Positions 5,652 to 9,075 of a stretch of 9,075 nucleotides of DNA are shown here, in pieces. The position numbers and the translations under genes are program-made. The first letter of the stretch is position 1, and the number at the start of each line of letters is the position of its first letter. The notes beneath the pieces were generated by a model. The model had not been told where the DNA came from. It ran no database searches and saw nothing but the letters and a program-made list of their open reading frames with translations. This DNA is from Nitrospirota bacterium (GTDB lineage Bacteria; Nitrospirota; Thermodesulfovibrionia; Thermodesulfovibrionales; SM23-35). Where the stretch lies: positions 1 through 9,075 of the forward strand of contig JACRGU010000086.1 in assembly GCA_016212245.1 (NCBI GenBank), read 5' to 3'.

Positions 5652-5802
5652 ATGGATGTATATGATATAAATCATAGTAAAAGGGAAAGGCGAGTTAATG
5701 AAAAATTATTAGAGCGATACCGAACATGGGGATTATTGAATTGATGTGCTAAGCAGAAATGAATACGTTCCCTTCCTCGAAAAAGTTAGGTCTGACTTAT
5801 GA
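5652..5802 (+). pseudogene. Possible frameshifted small gene, unrecognised
   Basis: In the gap between the zinc-ribbon and ubiX-like genes, ATG 5652 opens a 30-codon frame that is rich in charged residues and ends ERYRTWGLLN, stopping at TGA 5742-5744. A neighbouring frame then reads IDVLSRNEYVPFLEKVRSDL to TGA 5800-5802. The two pieces together look like one helical protein of about 51 residues with a small deletion near 5739-5742. No SD is visible and I do not recognise the family. The rest of the gap (5803-5861) shows nothing I can name. Chance is a real alternative. Confidence 0.3.
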
Positions 5803-5861
5803 ATGCAATACTATTAAAAATTATCGCATTCTAAGAATTTTGAACTCAACTTGCATTTCCC

Positions 5862-6458
5862 TTAATTCGAGCCCCAACGTTTAAATAAGTTGTGCTCTAC
5901 ACCAATACTATCAAGGATTTTACCTGCAATGAAATCAATAATATCATTAATATCCTTCGGTTTATGATAAAAGGCAGGGACAGGAGGGACAATCTTTACA
6001 CCCAGCCTCGCAAGCTTGAGCATGTTCTCAAGATGGATTGCACTAAACGGCATTTCCCTCGGGGAGAGCAAAAGTTGCCTGCCTTCTTTAATTGTAACAT
6101 CTGATGCCCTCTCTATGAGGTTATTCGCATATCCATTTGCGATCGCGGAAAGAGTCTTCATCGAGCACGGCACAACAAGCATACCATCGGCCTTGAATGA
6201 ACCGCTTGATATCGGTGCAGAGAGGTTATATTCGCTGTGATAATAGAGTCTCCTCGTAGAGAAATACTTTCTGATTTTTTTCTCTATCCCGGCCTCTGTA
6301 TCTCCTCTCCAGTCTATACCTGTCTCATTTTTGATTATTGCGAAAGACTGGGATGATATGATTAGATGAACCTCTGAGGTTTTGAGGAGCTCTTCAAGGA
6401 CCTTTATACCAAATATAGAACCACTTGCCCCGGTTATGGCAAGGATGTATCTTCTCAT
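5862..6458 (-). CDS. ubiX: UbiX-like flavin prenyltransferase
   Basis: A 198-residue soluble flavoprotein of the UbiX/Pad1 family, which joins a dimethylallyl group to FMN to make prenyl-FMN, the cofactor of UbiD-type decarboxylases. Visible signatures are the FMN-binding N-terminus AITGASGSIFGIKVLEEL (GASGS 10-14), PCSMKTLSAIANGYANNLIE (97-116), and R117, K124, E135 and Y164, whose spacing matches the active-site Arg, Lys, Glu and Tyr of characterised UbiX. The length is normal. It lies downstream of a UbiA-type gene, fitting quinone synthesis: ubiquinone, or the futalosine route to menaquinone, where the equivalent is called MqnM. No UbiD partner is in the window. The start ATG 6458 has no strong SD. 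Confidence 0.93.
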   Translation of the reverse strand: MRRYILAITGASGSIFGIKVLEELLKTSEVHLIISSQSFAIIKNETGIDWRGDTEAGIEKKIRKYFSTRRLYYHSEYNLSAPISSGSFKADGMLVVPCSMKTLSAIANGYANNLIERASDVTIKEGRQLLLSPREMPFSAIHLENMLKLARLGVKIVPPVPAFYHKPKDINDIIDFIAGKILDSIGVEHNLFKRWGSN

Positions 6459-6491
6459 ATATAGTATTCTAACATAATATATAGTAGCTCA

Positions 6492-6528
6492 TAGAAAAGG
6501 GAAGCCAGTCTCTGGCTTCCCTTTTCTA
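6492..6528 (-). terminator. Hairpin at the end of the UbiA-like gene
   Basis: A perfect 17-bp stem (6492-6508 with 6512-6528) with a 3-base loop starts at the stop codon (TAG 6528-6526) of the UbiA-like gene. On the minus strand it ends in CCCTTTTCTA, a short U-rich tail. It is a good intrinsic terminator or attenuator candidate, implying that the UbiX-like gene 34 bp downstream has its own promoter or depends on read-through. The A-rich start and T-rich end would also let it act in both directions. Confidence 0.7.
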
Positions 6529-7386
6529 CAATACATAATCCAGTAATGTGAAAATAAACACCGCTATGCTTATATAGCCATTCATGTTGAAGAATGCCAT
6601 ATCGAGCCTGCTCAGGTCATTTTCTTTCACAAGGGAATGCTCATAGATAAACAACCCTCCAACAACCATCATACCGAGCCAGTAAAATACACCCAGATTA
6701 AATAAAAAACCTGAAGATACAAGCATGAGAAATGCTATCACATGAAATATCCTTGCAGATATTAAAGCCTTTTTTATGCCGAACCTCTCGGGTATAGAAT
6801 ACAGGCCATGCGATTTATCAAACTCGATGTCCTGTAATGCATAGAGTGTATCAAAGCCTGCAAGCCAGAATACGACAGCAATCCCTATTGATATTATTTC
6901 CAGATCAAACGTTCCCCTCACTGCAATCCATGCCCCAACCGGTGCAGCAGATAACGATAGACCAAGAACAAAATGGGAGGCCCATGTAAACCGTTTTATA
7001 TAGGAATAAATAAAAAGCACACAAAGGGCAACAGGAGAAAGTTTTAGACACAACGGGTTTAGCATATAAGCTGCAAAAACAAAGACTGCAAATGATACTG
7101 CTGTAAATAAAACTGCTTCGGATAATTTAATAATCCCGGTTGGCAGTTCCCTGTTTCTGGTCCTTGGATTTGCCCTATCAATCTTTCTGTCAATTATCCT
7201 GTTAAGTCCCATCGCACCTGACCTCGCTCCGACCATTGCAATGGTTATCCAGAAAATCTGTCCTGGAGAGGGGATTCCGGATGCAGCAATGATTGCTCCA
7301 GTAAATGCAAATGGAAGGGCAAAGATGGAATGAGAAAATTTGATCATCTTCAGATAAAGTATTATCTTTTCAATGATGGAATTCAT
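6526..7386 (-). CDS. ubiA: UbiA-family aromatic prenyltransferase
   Basis: A 286-residue integral membrane enzyme that would attach a polyprenyl chain to an aromatic acid. The first Asp-rich motif is NRIIDRKIDRANPRTRNRELP (NRxxDxxxDxxN, residues 62-73), which binds the prenyl diphosphate through Mg2+. The second is GFDTLYALQDIEFDKSHGLY (D179, Q185, D186, D190). About nine membrane helices surround these, as usual in the family. Neighbouring UbiX supports quinone synthesis: 4-hydroxybenzoate in ubiquinone synthesis or 1,4-dihydroxy-6-naphthoate in the futalosine route (then named MqnP). The sequence alone does not decide between them. ATG 7386 has no SD but lies 5 bp after a perfect TATAAT. 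Confidence 0.93.
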   Translation of the reverse strand: MNSIIEKIILYLKMIKFSHSIFALPFAFTGAIIAASGIPSPGQIFWITIAMVGARSGAMGLNRIIDRKIDRANPRTRNRELPTGIIKLSEAVLFTAVSFAVFVFAAYMLNPLCLKLSPVALCVLFIYSYIKRFTWASHFVLGLSLSAAPVGAWIAVRGTFDLEIISIGIAVVFWLAGFDTLYALQDIEFDKSHGLYSIPERFGIKKALISARIFHVIAFLMLVSSGFLFNLGVFYWLGMMVVGGLFIYEHSLVKENDLSRLDMAFFNMNGYISIAVFIFTLLDYVL

Positions 7387-7391
7387 CGTAT

Positions 7392-7397
7392 ATTATA
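7392..7397 (-). promoter_or_regulatory. Possible -10 box for a near-leaderless UbiA-like gene
   Basis: TATAAT on the minus strand ends 5 bp before ATG 7386, so initiation would fall at the start codon itself. The best -35 match (TGGACA, 7417-7412) is only 14 bp away, shorter than optimal. No SD is present, which is consistent with a leaderless transcript. Confidence 0.35.
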
Positions 7398-7516
7398 ATT
7401 CTAACCAGGATTGTCCATAAATTTTTATCACCTCTTTTAAACACAGGGGGAACAGTCAAATCATATGAATAATCAGGGCTAAATTATTTTTAATAATACC
7501 ATATCATCATTTTTTA

Positions 7517-7522
7517 TATAAT
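7517..7522 (+). promoter_or_regulatory. Possible -10 box for the membrane spermidine-synthase-like gene
   Basis: TATAAT lies 12 bp before ATG 7535, and no SD is visible, suggesting a very short leader. No good -35 match was found at the usual distance. The remainder of the 148-bp divergent intergenic region (7387-7534) shows no other clear feature. Confidence 0.35.
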
Positions 7523-7534
7523 CTTCTTAGCACT

Positions 7535-9075
7535 ATGATTAGAGACACGAAGATATTTTTTGTAATATTTCTTTGCTCCCTTTCGGGTCTTGCCTATGAG
7601 ATAAACCTGATGCGGATATTCTCCATCTCACTCTGGTATCACTTTGCGTTTATGGTAATAAGTATTGCGATGCTCGGTATCGGTGCGAGCGGGACGATGC
7701 TGTCTCTATACACACGACTTAAAAAACCATCAAACATCGGTATTTACGGATTATCACTTGGCATCAGTATATCACTGAGTTATGTGGCATCAAACCAGAT
7801 TCCCTTTGACCCTGTCAAACTATCCTGGGACAGAATGCAGCTTTTCTATATCGGCCTCTACTATCTCATACTTTCGACTCCCTTTCTCTTTGCAGGATTG
7901 ATCATCGCCACAGCATTTTCTTTTATAAGTGAGAAATCAGGGCTGCTCTATGGCGCAGACCTCATCGGTGCAGGAATAGGCTCAGTAATAGTCCTGTATC
8001 TTATGACCATTATAGGACCTGATAAGTCTGTCTTTGTAATCTCCTCAATCGCATTATTAGCAGCATTTATCATTGGTAGGAAGGGGTTAAAGACAGCCTC
8101 TTTGATTATAATCTTACTTAACCTTTTACTCATAATCTTCCATCCTGCATTTATTAACCTGAGGATGTCTCAATATAAAGGACTGCAGGTTGTTCTGAAA
8201 TATCCTGGTGCAAAACATTTAAAGACTTATTTCAACCCCTTTTCCAGAGTAGATGTTTTTAAAAGTCCTGCAGTCAGGTTCGCCCCTGGCCTGAGCCTCA
8301 GGTATCTTGATGCGCCTCCAGAACAGCTCGGTTTTTCAATAGATGGAGGCGAGATAAATGCCATAACAACTACGCGTGGGGAAAACGCAGTTTCCCCCAC
8401 GAGCCCCCTCAAATTCCTTGAATACTTGCCATCTGCCCTCTCTTACGAGATAGGTAAAAAAGATGCTGTATTGATCCTTGACCCCAGAGGAGGACTTCAG
8501 GTCCTTGTTGCAGATTATTATGGCTCAAAGGATATTTATAAGATCGAAGGTAATCCCCTATTAATAAAAATCATCAAAAAAGAGCTCAAGGAATTTTCAG
8601 GTAATATCTATTCTCAGAATACATGGACAGGACTTGGGAGGTCATGGTTAAAACATAGTGATAAGAGTTTTGATATTATTGATATTTCACTAATGGGGAC
8701 AGCACCAACGGGTTCATTCGGGATATCAGAGGACTACAGGTTCACTGTTGAGGCATTCAGGGAATATATAGGTCATCTTAAACCTGAAGGTCTTTTAAGC
8801 ATAAACCTCTTTATACTCCCACCACCGAGAATAGAATTAAGGCTCATAAATACTATTATTACATCTATGGAGGAGCTTGGGATAAAGGATATTGAAAAGC
8901 AGACTGTGGCCATTCGTAGCTGGGGAAGTATATGCATCCTAATAAAAAGGTCACCATTTACCTCTGATGAGATAGACGCTATCAAGAAGTTTTCAAAGGA
9001 CCGGGGGTTTGACCTGATACACTATCCAGGCATTAAGGAAGAAGAGACTAATATTTATGTCCGAATGCCCTCAAA
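7535..9075 (+). CDS. Membrane-anchored spermidine-synthase-like protein, C-terminus outside window
   Basis: The frame is open from ATG 7535 to the window edge (513 codons) with no stop. The N-terminal 200 or so residues are hydrophobic, with about six or seven membrane helices, beginning MIRDTKIFFVIFLCSLSGLA. The rest resembles the Rossmann methyltransferase-like fold of spermidine synthases: ALSYEIG, a strand-loop AVLILDPRGG (311-320) in place of the usual GGGxG, an acidic strand end IYKIEGNP (334-341), and FDIIDISLMG. The altered glycine motif suggests it is not an ordinary aminopropyltransferase. Such membrane-fused SpeE-like proteins are widespread but poorly characterised. Residues 280-291 (TRGENAVSPTSP) are encoded by a palindromic insertion. 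It is divergent from the UbiA-like gene. The start has no SD. Confidence 0.85.
   Translation, partial: MIRDTKIFFVIFLCSLSGLAYEINLMRIFSISLWYHFAFMVISIAMLGIGASGTMLSLYTRLKKPSNIGIYGLSLGISISLSYVASNQIPFDPVKLSWDRMQLFYIGLYYLILSTPFLFAGLIIATAFSFISEKSGLLYGADLIGAGIGSVIVLYLMTIIGPDKSVFVISSIALLAAFIIGRKGLKTASLIIILLNLLLIIFHPAFINLRMSQYKGLQVVLKYPGAKHLKTYFNPFSRVDVFKSPAVRFAPGLSLRYLDAPPEQLGFSIDGGEINAITTTRGENAVSPTSPLKFLEYLPSALSYEIGKKDAVLILDPRGGLQVLVADYYGSKDIYKIEGNPLLIKIIKKELKEFSGNIYSQNTWTGLGRSWLKHSDKSFDIIDISLMGTAPTGSFGISEDYRFTVEAFREYIGHLKPEGLLSINLFILPPPRIELRLINTIITSMEELGIKDIEKQTVAIRSWGSICILIKRSPFTSDEIDAIKKFSKDRGFDLIHYPGIKEEETNIYVRMPS
8375..8407. repeat. In-gene palindromic element, copy B
   Basis: CGTGGGGAAAAC (8375-8386), loop GCA, and GTTTCCCCCACG (8390-8401) pair at 11 of 12 positions, followed by AGCCCCC. 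It is read in frame as TRGENAVSPTSP inside the spermidine-synthase-like gene. The stretch TCCCCCACGAGCCCCC is identical to copy A in the EamA gene. The stem length, loop length and tail agree between copies, marking one repeat family. Confidence 0.75.

Noticed and set aside
8227..8412. Minus-strand short open frame in the spermidine-synthase-like gene.
   Set aside because: It is antisense to a long, motif-supported coding frame; its openness is due to the GC-rich palindrome.

Overview
The window reads as a moderately AT-rich bacterial chromosome segment, probably from an anaerobic or microaerophilic Gram-negative lineage. The evidence is an NtrC-type sigma54 response regulator with its histidine kinase, a UbiA/UbiX pair of quinone-biosynthesis type, bacterial sigma70-like promoters, and several dispersed palindromic repeats. 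A Nitrospirota- or Desulfobacterota-like source would fit, but that is inference and no marker here fixes it.

Layout from left to right: the 3' end of a Doc/Fic-type toxin (+, 3-161) faces a two-component operon on the minus strand (3080 to 169). Both operon genes are broken. The histidine kinase carries a 4-bp and a 13-bp tandem duplication, and the response regulator is missing about one base just after its Walker A motif. Upstream lies a VapBC toxin-antitoxin pair (minus) with a near-consensus promoter and an inverted repeat around the vapB ribosome binding site. Directly behind that promoter sits a 140-bp MITE-like element with perfect 11-bp terminal inverted repeats and a 6-bp target duplication; it carries two REP-like hairpins. 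Next come an EamA/DMT permease (minus), tRNA-Val(TAC) and tRNA-Asp(GTC) (+) separated by a hairpin and a heptad-periodic inverted repeat, and a small zinc-ribbon protein (minus) whose stop codon lies inside the tRNA-Asp T-loop. After a roughly 220-bp gap with a possible small gene relic come UbiX-like flavin prenyltransferase and UbiA-like prenyltransferase genes (both minus), separated by a strong hairpin. The last gene (+, from 7535, running off the window) is a membrane-anchored spermidine-synthase-like protein.

How the genes fit together: the UbiA/UbiX pair would supply prenylation of an aromatic acid and the prenyl-FMN cofactor for a UbiD-type decarboxylase, in ubiquinone or futalosine-route menaquinone synthesis. 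The two-component operon looks like a decaying sensor-regulator pair. Two unrelated genes (the EamA permease and the spermidine-synthase-like protein) carry related 27-bp palindromes followed by a shared tail, both read through in frame. This resembles the palindromic elements inserted within Rickettsia genes and is the most unusual signal here, together with the MITE.
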